From: Trichobilharzia regenti
Taxonomy: Eukaryota > Platyhelminthes > Trematoda > Strigeidida > Schistosomatidae
Length of the DNA stretch: 64,000 nt
NCBI GenBank assembly: GCA_944472135.2
Contig: CALYDD020000276.1
Coordinates: forward strand, 62,001-126,000
Direction: 5' to 3'
In this document: positions 9,808 to 18,916 of the stretch, piece after piece
Position numbering within the stretch: position 1 is the first letter of the stretch
Layout of the letters: every line of letters starts with the position of its first letter
Made by a program: the position numbers and the translations under genes
The notes under the pieces: model-generated
Seen by the model: only the letters and a program-made list of their open reading frames with translations
Told to the model about the DNA's origin: nothing
Database searches by the model: none

Positions 9808-10926
9808 ATGAAGATCCCGTGGCCAGCTGCGTTTGAAGAAGGAGACATACGGAGCTTCTTACGTGACTTCGAGGCCGTTGCTGAGCTGGTGGGTGTCAAG
9901 GAGCAGGCGGCGAAGGCAGTTGTCCTGGGGACGCTGTTGAGAGGCCGAGCGAAGGCTGCATATGACAGCGTAGACAGGTCAAATGGCACAGCGTCTTGGA
10001 AGAAATTGGTTGAACGACTAGTGTCCGAGTTTGACAGCGAAACAGACAGACAGCTAGCAATGCAGCAGTTCCGGTCAACGAAGCTGGGACCTGATGGAGA
10101 CCCGCTAGTGTTGGCGGTGAAACTGACGAATCTACTTAGACGCGCGCTTCCCACTTTGGATGAAGAATCAGAAGCGCAGTTACTGTCTTCCCAATTCATC
10201 GAGAGTGTCCCAGACCACATTTCTCAGCGATTAAAACTGGTTAACTCAACGCAGCCGATGGATATTAGTGAGCTGGCGAAGGTGACCAGACAGCTGCTGA
10301 GCACAACGGTAGCCGCCGCTATAGACCAACCAAAACCAAACGAATATGAGCAGAAAATTGAAGCATTGCAGCGGGAAGTGGCGGCGTTAAAGTTGGCTGA
10401 TAGAAAAGACCGATGTTTTGAATGCGGTAAGCCGGGACACTGGAGAAGATACTGCCCAGAAAGGCGAAAAAGAAAAAGTTTCAGACGGTATAATACTTGT
10501 TCTTTCTCTCGTATGAAACTAGACTTAGTGGGGACTATTGAGAAAGGGGCTCTGTATTCGAAGTTGCGAGTGAATGATCGAGAAGTAGTATGTTTGATAG
10601 ATACAGGGGCGGCCGTGTCGTTAATAGATAAAAATTTATGTAAGAGTGTTAGTCCGTGTTCATTGACAGTACAAACAGTAGGCGAGCATGTGTTGCGTAT
10701 CACGGGTAGATCGAACTGTACGGTCGTTGTTGGCGGCTGTGAGGTGACGTTTCCTTTCATTGTTGTACCCGAACTACAGCGAACGATATTAGGAGCGGAT
10801 TTTCTGCGGGAGATTGGTGCAATAATTGACACGCAAGCGAAAGTTGTGGTCACGAAATACGGGCGTATCAACATGTATGAGACCAGCGAGATAGCAGCGG
10901 TTAGGCTGTCGACAGTACAGAATTAA
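9808..10926 (+). CDS. Ty3/Gypsy Gag-protease, inner left copy
   Basis: 372 codons, opposed to 8667-9782 and otherwise nearly identical, with one extra Ala in the TTVAAAIDQ stretch. The CCHC knuckle (about 10410-10455) and protease DTGA (about 10600-10611) are intact. The frame is open upstream through the junction and could begin at MQRHQK, 18 nt earlier. It is followed after 59 nt by a truncated pol. The open frame is intact, but without LTRs or full pol it is probably inert. Confidence 0.9.
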   Translation: MKIPWPAAFEEGDIRSFLRDFEAVAELVGVKEQAAKAVVLGTLLRGRAKAAYDSVDRSNGTASWKKLVERLVSEFDSETDRQLAMQQFRSTKLGPDGDPLVLAVKLTNLLRRALPTLDEESEAQLLSSQFIESVPDHISQRLKLVNSTQPMDISELAKVTRQLLSTTVAAAIDQPKPNEYEQKIEALQREVAALKLADRKDRCFECGKPGHWRRYCPERRKRKSFRRYNTCSFSRMKLDLVGTIEKGALYSKLRVNDREVVCLIDTGAAVSLIDKNLCKSVSPCSLTVQTVGEHVLRITGRSNCTVVVGGCEVTFPFIVVPELQRTILGADFLREIGAIIDTQAKVVVTKYGRINMYETSEIAAVRLSTVQN

Positions 10927-10985
10927 TTAATAAATACGATCATCTATTCACTGGAGATGGGGACCCATACGGCTATTGCGTTAAG

Positions 10986-11471
10986 GTGAATCATGAAATT
11001 CCGTTAAGTGATCCGAAAGTAAGGTCATTTTTAACGCGAAGAGTTCCATGTCATCTGGAAGGCGAAGTGGAGCGACAAGTGCAAGAGATGTTAAAAGATG
11101 ATATTATTGAGGAAGCTGATAGCCCGTACAACTCTCCAGTGCTGTTAGTAAAAAAAGCGAATGGGAAGTATAGATTCTGCGTTGATTTTTGACAGTTAAA
11201 CAGTGTGACAGAGTTAAGACCGTGTGCCATGCCAACAGTGGTAGAAACTTTAGATCGCCTACAAGGTGCGAATGTGTTTTCGGTTCTCTATCTTCGCTCA
11301 GGATACTGGCAGATACCGATAAAACAAGGTGATAGAGATAAGACAGCTTTCATCGTGGGTCAGACACAATATCGATTTAAACGCATGCCGTTTAAACTAG
11401 CATGTGTACCGTTTACGTTCAGGCGACTGATGATGCTATTACTTAAGAACTTGAAAAAAGGTGGGGGTGTA
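10986..11471 (+). pseudogene. Truncated Gypsy pol (RT N-terminus), inner left
   Basis: Matches the first ~160 codons of pol. A C-to-T change makes TGA at 11190-11192 where full copies have the Arg of CVDFRQLN. Past the stop the frame continues with the right-arm variants (Tyr for the catalytic Asp in VLYLRSG, and MPFKLACVPF). It stops just short of the YGDD codons: after AAAAAAGGTGGGGGTG the sequence switches at 11,471 to antisense gag. Confidence 0.9.
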
Positions 11472-12448
11472 GTTCGCTGTAGTTCGTGTACAACAATGAA
11501 AGGAAACGTCACCTCACAGCCGCCAACAACGACCGTACAGTTCGATCTACCCGTGATACGCAACACATGCTCGCCTACTGTTTGTACTGTCAATGAACAC
11601 GGACTAACACTCTTACATAAATTTTTATCTATTAACGACACGGCCGCCCCTGTATCTATCAAACATACTACTTCTCGATCATTCACTCGCAACTTCGAAT
11701 ACAGAGCCCCTTTCTCAATAGTCCCCACTAAGTCTAGTTTCATACGAGAGAAAGAACAAGTATTATACCGTCTGAAACTTTTTCTTTTTCGCCTTTCTGG
11801 GCAGTATCTTCTCCAGTGTCCCGGCTTACCGCATTCAAAACATCGGTCTTTTCTATCAGCCAACTTTAACGCCGCCACTTCCCGCTGCAATGCTTCAATT
11901 TTCTGCTCATATTCGTTTGGTTTTGGTTGGTCTATAGCGGCGGCTACCGTTGTGCTCAGCAGCTGTCTGGTCACCTTCGCCAGCTCACTAATATCCATCG
12001 GCTGCGTTGAGTTAACCAGTTTTAATCGCTGAGAAATGTGGTCTGGGACACTCTCGATGAATTGGGAAGACAGTAACTGCGCTTCTGATTCTTCATCCAA
12101 AGTGGGAAGCGCGCGTCTAAGTAGATTCGTCAGTTTCACCGCCAACACTAGCGGGTCTCCATCAGGTCCCAGCTTCGTTGACCGGAACTGCTGCATTGCT
12201 AGCTGTCTGTCTGTTTCGCTGTCAAACTCGGACACTAGTCGTTCAACCAATTTCTTCCAAGACGCTGTGCCATTTGACCTGTCTACGCTGTCATATGCAG
12301 CCTTCGCTCGGCCTCTCAACAGCGTCCCCAGGACAACTGCCTTCGCCGCCTGCTCCTTGACACCCACCAGCTCAGCAACGGCCTCGAAGTCACGTAAGAA
12401 GCTCCGTATGTCTCCTTCTTCAAACGCAGCTGGCCACGGGATCTTCAT
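11472..12448 (-). pseudogene. 3'-truncated Gypsy gag, innermost left copy
   Basis: Minus-strand gag from the ATG at 12448 through the CCHC knuckle and protease active site to just before the ILGADFL motif, where it is cut at the switch into pol. The resulting frame reads through the junction into antisense pol and ends at 11360, so the last residues are not gag. The protein matches the mirror copy at 12472-13448. Confidence 0.9.
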
Positions 12449-12471
12449 TTTTTGGTGTCGCTGCACCAAAA
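12449..12471. other. Main palindrome centre (12,460)
   Basis: Two opposed gag start codons separated by about 23 bp reading TTTTTGGTGTCGCTGCACC then AAAA. TTTTTGGTG and CACCAAAAA can form a 9-bp stem with the 6-nt loop TCGCTG. All three centres in the window fall at this same place, the extreme 5' end of gag. Confidence 0.9.
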
Positions 12472-13448
12472 ATGAAGATCCCGTGGCCAGCTGCGTTTGA
12501 AGAAGGAGACATACGGAGCTTCTTACGTGACTTCGAGGCCGTTGCTGAGCTGGTGGGTGTCAAGGAGCAGGCGGCGAAGGCAGTTGTCCTGGGGACGCTG
12601 TTGAGAGGCCGAGCGAAGGCTGCATATGACAGCGTAGACAGGTCAAATGGCACAGCGTCTTGGAAGAAATTGGTTGAACGACTAGTGTCCGAGTTTGACA
12701 GCGAAACAGACAGACAGCTAGCAATGCAGCAGTTCCGGTCAACGAAGCTGGGACCTGATGGAGACCCGCTAGTGTTGGCGGTGAAACTGACGAATCTACT
12801 TAGACGCGCGCTTCCCACTTTGGATGAAGAATCAGAAGCGCAGTTACTGTCTTCCCAATTCATCGAGAGTGTCCCAGACCACATTTCTCAGCGATTAAAA
12901 CTGGTTAACTCAACGCAGCCGATGGATATTAGTGAGCTGGCGAAGGTGACCAGACAGCTGCTGAGCACAACGGTAGCCGCCGCTATAGACCAACCAAAAC
13001 CAAACGAATATGAGCAGAAAATTGAAGCATTGCAGCGGGAAGTGGCGGCGTTAAAGTTGGCTGATAGAAAAGACCGATGTTTTGAATGCGGTAAGCCGGG
13101 ACACTGGAGAAGATACTGCCCAGAAAGGCGAAAAAGAAAAAGTTTCAGACGGTATAATACTTGTTCTTTCTCTCGTATGAAACTAGACTTAGTGGGGACT
13201 ATTGAGAAAGGGGCTCTGTATTCGAAGTTGCGAGTGAATGATCGAGAAGTAGTATGTTTGATAGATACAGGGGCGGCCGTGTCGTTAATAGATAAAAATT
13301 TATGTAAGAGTGTTAGTCCGTGTTCATTGACAGTACAAACAGTAGGCGAGCATGTGTTGCGTATCACGGGTAGATCGAACTGTACGGTCGTTGTTGGCGG
13401 CTGTGAGGTGACGTTTCCTTTCATTGTTGTACACGAACTACAGCGAAC
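12472..13448 (+). pseudogene. 3'-truncated Gypsy gag, innermost right copy
   Basis: Mirror of 11472-12448. It keeps the capsid region, CCHC knuckle (about 13075-13120) and protease DTGA (about 13265-13276) and is cut before the ILGADFL motif. The open frame runs on to 13560 in antisense pol. Confidence 0.9.
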
Positions 13449-13934
13449 TACACCCCCACCTTTTTTCAAGTTCTTAAGTAATAGCATCATCAGTCGCCTG
13501 AACGTAAACGGTACACATGCTAGTTTAAACGGCATGCGTTTAAATCGATATTGTGTCTGACCCACGATGAAAGCTGTCTTATCTCTATCACCTTGTTTTA
13601 TCGGTATCTGCCAGTATCCTGAGCGAAGATAGAGAACCGAAAACACATTCGCACCTTGTAGGCGATCTAAAGTTTCTACCACTGTTGGCATGGCACACGG
13701 TCTTAACTCTGTCACACTGTTTAACTGTCAAAAATCAACGCAGAATCTATACTTCCCATTCGCTTTTTTTACTAACAGCACTGGAGAGTTGTACGGGCTA
13801 TCAGCTTCCTCAATAATATCATCTTTTAACATCTCTTGCACTTGTCGCTCCACTTCGCCTTCCAGATGACATGGAACTCTTCGCGTTAAAAATGACCTTA
13901 CTTTCGGATCACTTAACGGAATTTCATGATTCAC
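13449..13934 (-). pseudogene. Truncated Gypsy pol (RT N-terminus), inner right
   Basis: Mirror of 10986-11471 with the same nonsense codon (antisense at 13728-13730) and the same Asp-to-Tyr variant. It is therefore a duplicate made after those mutations arose. Confidence 0.9.
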
Positions 13935-13993
13935 CTTAACGCAATAGCCGTATGGGTCCCCATCTCCAGTGAATAGATGATCGTATTTATTAA

Positions 13994-15112
13994 TTAATTC
14001 TGTACTGTCGACAGCCTAACCGCTGCTATCTCGCTGGTCTCATACATGTTGATACGCCCGTATTTCGTGACCACAACTTTCGCTTGCGTGTCAATTATTG
14101 CACCAATCTCCCGCAGAAAATCCGCTCCTAATATCGTTCGCTGTAGTTCGGGTACAACAATGAAAGGAAACGTCACCTCACAGCCGCCAACAACGACCGT
14201 ACAGTTCGATCTACCCGTGATACGCAACACATGCTCGCCTACTGTTTGTACTGTCAATGAACACGGACTAACACTCTTACATAAATTTTTATCTATTAAC
14301 GACACGGCCGCCCCTGTATCTATCAAACATACTACTTCTCGATCATTCACTCGCAACTTCGAATACAGAGCCCCTTTCTCAATAGTCCCCACTAAGTCTA
14401 GTTTCATACGAGAGAAAGAACAAGTATTATACCGTCTGAAACTTTTTCTTTTTCGCCTTTCTGGGCAGTATCTTCTCCAGTGTCCCGGCTTACCGCATTC
14501 AAAACATCGGTCTTTTCTATCAGCCAACTTTAACGCCGCCACTTCCCGCTGCAATGCTTCAATTTTCTGCTCATATTCGTTTGGTTTTGGTTGGTCTATA
14601 GCGGCGGCTACCGTTGTGCTCAGCAGCTGTCTGGTCACCTTCGCCAGCTCACTAATATCCATCGGCTGCGTTGAGTTAACCAGTTTTAATCGCTGAGAAA
14701 TGTGGTCTGGGACACTCTCGATGAATTGGGAAGACAGTAACTGCGCTTCTGATTCTTCATCCAAAGTGGGAAGCGCGCGTCTAAGTAGATTCGTCAGTTT
14801 CACCGCCAACACTAGCGGGTCTCCATCAGGTCCCAGCTTCGTTGACCGGAACTGCTGCATTGCTAGCTGTCTGTCTGTTTCGCTGTCAAACTCGGACACT
14901 AGTCGTTCAACCAATTTCTTCCAAGACGCTGTGCCATTTGACCTGTCTACGCTGTCATATGCAGCCTTCGCTCGGCCTCTCAACAGCGTCCCCAGGACAA
15001 CTGCCTTCGCCGCCTGCTCCTTGACACCCACCAGCTCAGCAACGGCCTCGAAGTCACGTAAGAAGCTCCGTATGTCTCCTTCTTCAAACGCAGCTGGCCA
15101 CGGGATCTTCAT
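13994..15112 (-). CDS. Ty3/Gypsy Gag-protease, inner right copy
   Basis: Mirror of 9808-10926, with an identical 372-residue product from the ATG at 15112. Knuckle and protease motifs are intact. It faces 15138-16253 head to head. Confidence 0.9.
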   Translation of the reverse strand: MKIPWPAAFEEGDIRSFLRDFEAVAELVGVKEQAAKAVVLGTLLRGRAKAAYDSVDRSNGTASWKKLVERLVSEFDSETDRQLAMQQFRSTKLGPDGDPLVLAVKLTNLLRRALPTLDEESEAQLLSSQFIESVPDHISQRLKLVNSTQPMDISELAKVTRQLLSTTVAAAIDQPKPNEYEQKIEALQREVAALKLADRKDRCFECGKPGHWRRYCPERRKRKSFRRYNTCSFSRMKLDLVGTIEKGALYSKLRVNDREVVCLIDTGAAVSLIDKNLCKSVSPCSLTVQTVGEHVLRITGRSNCTVVVGGCEVTFPFIVVPELQRTILGADFLREIGAIIDTQAKVVVTKYGRINMYETSEIAAVRLSTVQN

Positions 15113-15137
15113 TTTTTGGTGTCGCTGCATCCAAGAA
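15113..15137. other. Head-to-head junction 3 (palindrome centre 15,125)
   Basis: Reverse complement of junction 1 (9783-9807), as the main palindrome requires: opposed gag starts around TGGTGTCGCTGCATCC. Confidence 0.85.
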
Positions 15138-16253
15138 ATGAAGATCCCGTGGCCAGCTGCGTTTGAAGAAGGAGACATACGGAGCTTCTTACGTGACTTC
15201 GAGGCCGTTGCTGAGCTGGTGGGTGTCAAGGAGCAGGCGGCGAAGGCAGTTGTCCTGGGGACGCTGTTGAGAGGCCGAGCGAAGGCTGCATATGACAGCG
15301 TAGACAGGTCAAATGGCACAGCGTCTTGGAAGAAATTGGTTGAACGACTAGTGTCCGAGTTTGACAGCGAAACAGACAGACAGCTAGCAATGCAGCAGTT
15401 CCGGTCAACGAAGCTGGGACCTGATGGAGACCCGCTAGTGTTGGCGGTGAAACTGACGAATCTACTTAGACGCGCGCTTCCCACTTTGGATGAAGAATCA
15501 GAAGCGCAGTTACTGTCTTCCCAATTCATCGAGAGTGTCCCAGACCACATTTCTCAGCGATTAAAACTGGTTAACTCAACGCAGCCGATGGATATTAGTG
15601 AGCTGGCGAAGGTGACCAGACAGCTGCTGAGCACAACGGTAGCCGCTATAGACCAACCAAAACCAAACGAATATGAGCAGAAAATTGAAGCATTGCAGCG
15701 GGAAGTGGCGGCGTTAAAGTTGGCTGATAGAAAAGACCGATGTTTTGAATGCGGTAAGCCGGGACACTGGAGAAGATACTGCCCAGAAAGGCGAAAAAGA
15801 AAAAGTTTCAGACGGTATAATACTTGTTCTTTCTCTCGTATGAAACTAGACTTAGTGGGGACTATTGAGAAAGGGGCTCTGTATTCGAAGTTGCGAGTGA
15901 ATGATCGAGAAGTAGTATGTTTGATAGATACAGGGGCGGCCGTGTCGTTAATAGATAAAAATTTATGTAAGAGTGTTAGTCCGTGTTCATTGACAGTACA
16001 AACAGTAGGCGAGCATGTGTTGCGTATCACGGGTAGATCGAACTGTACGGTCGTTGTTGGCGGCTGTGAGGTGACGTTTCCTTTCATTGTTGTACCCGAA
16101 CTACAGCGAACGATATTAGGAGCGGATTTTCTGCGGGAGATTGGTGCAATAATTGACACGCAAGCGAAAGTTGTGGTCACGAAATACGGGCGTATCAACA
16201 TGTATGAGACCAGCGAGATAGCAGCGGTTAGGCTGTCGACAGTACAGAATTAA
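15138..16253 (+). CDS. Ty3/Gypsy Gag-protease, outer right copy
   Basis: 371 codons, mirror of 8667-9782 with the same missing Ala codon. Capsid-like region, CCHC knuckle (about 15745-15790), protease DTGA (about 15930-15941) and ILGADFL (about 16110) are all present. It is followed by full-length pol: the pol frame opens at 16232, overlaps the last 22 nt of gag and lies in the -1 frame, so a gag-pol fusion by ribosomal frameshifting is likely. No classic heptamer is obvious in the overlap. Confidence 0.9.
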   Translation: MKIPWPAAFEEGDIRSFLRDFEAVAELVGVKEQAAKAVVLGTLLRGRAKAAYDSVDRSNGTASWKKLVERLVSEFDSETDRQLAMQQFRSTKLGPDGDPLVLAVKLTNLLRRALPTLDEESEAQLLSSQFIESVPDHISQRLKLVNSTQPMDISELAKVTRQLLSTTVAAIDQPKPNEYEQKIEALQREVAALKLADRKDRCFECGKPGHWRRYCPERRKRKSFRRYNTCSFSRMKLDLVGTIEKGALYSKLRVNDREVVCLIDTGAAVSLIDKNLCKSVSPCSLTVQTVGEHVLRITGRSNCTVVVGGCEVTFPFIVVPELQRTILGADFLREIGAIIDTQAKVVVTKYGRINMYETSEIAAVRLSTVQN

Positions 16254-16312
16254 TTAATAAATACGATCATCTATTCACTGGAGATGGGGACCCATACGGC
16301 TATTGCGTTAAG

Positions 16313-18916
16313 GTGAATCATGAAATTCCGTTAAGTGATCCGAAAGTAAGGTCATTTTTAACGCGAAGAGTTCCATGTCATCTGGAAGGCGAAGTGGAGC
16401 GACAAGTGCAAGAGATGTTAAAAGATGATATTATTGAGGAAGCTGATAGCCCGTACAACTCTCCAGTGCTGTTAGTAAAAAAAGCGAATGGGAAGTATAG
16501 ATTCTGCGTTGATTTTCGACAGTTAAACAGTGTGACAGAGTTAAGACCGTGTGCCATGCCAACAGTGGTAGAAACTTTAGATCGCCTACAAGGTGCGAAT
16601 GTGTTTTCGGTTCTCTATCTTCGCTCAGGATACTGGCAGATACCGATAAAACAAGGTGATAGAGATAAGACAGCTTTCATCGTGGGTCAGACACAATATC
16701 GATTTAAACGCATGCCGTTTAAACTAGCATGTGTACCGTTTACGTTCAGGCGACTGATGATGCTATTACTTAAGAACTTGAAAAACGTGGGGGTATATGG
16801 TGATGATCTCGTCATATACAGTCAAAACGAAAACGATCACGTCAACCATGTAGAAGCCGTGCTGCGACGCATCGAAGGGTTTGGACTACGCGTCAACAAA
16901 ACCAAGTCCCAGATAGCCAAAAAGAATGTTACTCTGTTGGGACATAAAGTGGGAAATAGTGAGATTAAACCACTACCGGAGAAAATTTTGACGATTAAAA
17001 CGATTCCAGCCCCGAATTCAAAGAGAAAACTGAGACAATTCCTGGGTAGAGCAGAGTTTTATAGTCGCTTCGTGAAGAACTTCAATGAGATAGCAGCCCC
17101 TCTATACAGGCTACTAGGGGAGCCAAAGTTTGTTTGGTCGGAAGAATCGCAGAGGACATTCGACAGAATTAAACAGCTGCTCGACCACCAACAAATGACG
17201 CTAAAACTACCTGTACCTGGAAGACAGTTCACAGTGTGCACAGATGCCAGTGACTACGCTATAGGTGCGGTCCTAAGACAGGACGAGGGAATCGTTGAGT
17301 ATGCCAGTAGGGTTTTGACGCTCACAGAGAGAAAGTATTCAACGATAGAGAAAGAATGTTTAGCAATGGTACGGGCAGTCGACAAATGGAGACATTATTT
17401 ACTCGGCCGGCGGTTCCACATCGAAACTGATCATAAGCCGCTACAATTTTTGAAGACAGCGAGAGACCCACGGGGGAAGTTGTCACGGTGGATGTTGCGT
17501 CTTCAGGAGTACGATTTTACGATCTCACACGTTCCTGGAAGTGAAAATGTCTTGGCAGATTTGTTATCGGGACCAGAAGATGAGTCTGAGTTGCCCGAGG
17601 TCGCTTACGGAGTGCATGCAGTAGAACAAGACCCACTAAGACTTGCACGCAGGCAGAGGTTGGACGATACGCTGAATACAGTAATACAGGTGATCACCAA
17701 CGGAGTAGAAGTGGATCAAACTACGGCGAGTAAGGAGCTAACCACACTACTCAGACAGAGGGATCGACTCAGAGTGAATGCCTACGGGACTCTGACCTGG
17801 CGAGAGAACGACGGAAGCTGGCTGGCTGTCATACCTCAATCGTCGCGCCACGACATGATAGAAGAATGTCACCAGCTAGCGCATACAGGCGTGGCCAGAA
17901 CGACCGACCTCCTAAGACAAAGTATGTACTGGCCAGGTATGAGAGAAGACGTAGCAAGATACGTACTTGGATGTCCACGGTGCCAGCTGATGAAAGGTGA
18001 CCGGTGTATACGACCACCACTTCAGTCGATTCCAGTTACCGCGATAGGTGACTTGTGGTCCGTAGATGTCATGGGTCCATTTCCTCAGACATCCAATGGT
18101 AATCAGTACCTCTTGGTGATGACGGAACACGCGACACAATGGGTAGACGCCGTAGCAATCCCAGACCAACGTGCAAGAACCGTGACAGATGCAGTAGTTA
18201 AACACATTGTTGCAGACCACGGCGTACCAAAGACAATACTGACAGACCAAGGTCCCTGTTCCGAGAGTGAAGAGTTTACTTCCCGTTTGCAACAGCTGGG
18301 CATCAAGAGGATCAGAACGACCCCATACCATCCACAAACGAATGGCCTAACGGAGAGAAACAACCGTACACTGAAGGAGTGGCTGGCCTCGAAGGGCGGT
18401 AACTGGGAAACGGAACTTCCACTGATTTTACTGACACATCGTGCTACCACTCAGGAAACAACGAAGAAGTCACCCTTCCAACTGATGTATGGTAGAAAAC
18501 CACGATTACCAATACACAACGAGACCTGGCCTCGTCACCAAAAATGGAGTACGACGAAATTAAAAGCAGAGCGGAAAGAAGCAGTCAAGAATGTAATGAA
18601 GAAGCAGCGGAGTGACGTCGCGAAGTCTCAGCTGAAAAGAAAGACTCAGTGCAATATCTTTGCAGTCGGGGACCAAGTGAAGTGTAGAGACAAAAGATAT
18701 ACAGTTGGATGCGGGCCAGGTTCACGAAAACTCCTTCCAAAGTGGGAAGGACCGTACACAATCACAAAAAGACGGGGTCAAGTATATACCATCCAAAGAG
18801 GTGATAAACAGAAACGAGTTAACGCCAGTCAGCTTCAAAGATGGGTACAGTGGGACAAGCCGGTCAGTAACAATCCTCAACTAGAGGATGTAGCACCCAA
18901 AAGGTCGAAACATTAG
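16313..18916 (+). CDS. Ty3/Gypsy Pol polyprotein, right arm, RT catalytic Asp lost
   Basis: 867 codons, uninterrupted and collinear with the left copy: RT, RNase H, then integrase (HHCC near 17870-17990, DDE core to about 18370) and a basic C-terminus. The codon at 16616-16618 is TAT (Tyr) where the left copy has the first RT catalytic Asp (VLDLRSG), so this RT should be inactive although YGDD (16796-16807) survives. Other changes from the left copy include RLAGAP to KLACVP, FYSRF preceded by Glu in place of Ala, WAVDKWRPY to RAVDKWRHY, and QGPCF to QGPCS. The first ATG is used here, but translation probably enters by frameshift from gag at 16232-16253. It joins LINE-A at its stop codon. Confidence 0.93.
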   Translation: MNHEIPLSDPKVRSFLTRRVPCHLEGEVERQVQEMLKDDIIEEADSPYNSPVLLVKKANGKYRFCVDFRQLNSVTELRPCAMPTVVETLDRLQGANVFSVLYLRSGYWQIPIKQGDRDKTAFIVGQTQYRFKRMPFKLACVPFTFRRLMMLLLKNLKNVGVYGDDLVIYSQNENDHVNHVEAVLRRIEGFGLRVNKTKSQIAKKNVTLLGHKVGNSEIKPLPEKILTIKTIPAPNSKRKLRQFLGRAEFYSRFVKNFNEIAAPLYRLLGEPKFVWSEESQRTFDRIKQLLDHQQMTLKLPVPGRQFTVCTDASDYAIGAVLRQDEGIVEYASRVLTLTERKYSTIEKECLAMVRAVDKWRHYLLGRRFHIETDHKPLQFLKTARDPRGKLSRWMLRLQEYDFTISHVPGSENVLADLLSGPEDESELPEVAYGVHAVEQDPLRLARRQRLDDTLNTVIQVITNGVEVDQTTASKELTTLLRQRDRLRVNAYGTLTWRENDGSWLAVIPQSSRHDMIEECHQLAHTGVARTTDLLRQSMYWPGMREDVARYVLGCPRCQLMKGDRCIRPPLQSIPVTAIGDLWSVDVMGPFPQTSNGNQYLLVMTEHATQWVDAVAIPDQRARTVTDAVVKHIVADHGVPKTILTDQGPCSESEEFTSRLQQLGIKRIRTTPYHPQTNGLTERNNRTLKEWLASKGGNWETELPLILLTHRATTQETTKKSPFQLMYGRKPRLPIHNETWPRHQKWSTTKLKAERKEAVKNVMKKQRSDVAKSQLKRKTQCNIFAVGDQVKCRDKRYTVGCGPGSRKLLPKWEGPYTITKRRGQVYTIQRGDKQKRVNASQLQRWVQWDKPVSNNPQLEDVAPKRSKH

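Noticed and set aside
8667..10220. 517-518-codon ORFs spanning head-to-head gag junctions (also 9370-10926, 13994-15550, 14700-16253)
   Set aside because: Their first ~145 codons are antisense gag read through the palindrome centre. Only the part from the gag ATG is a plausible protein.
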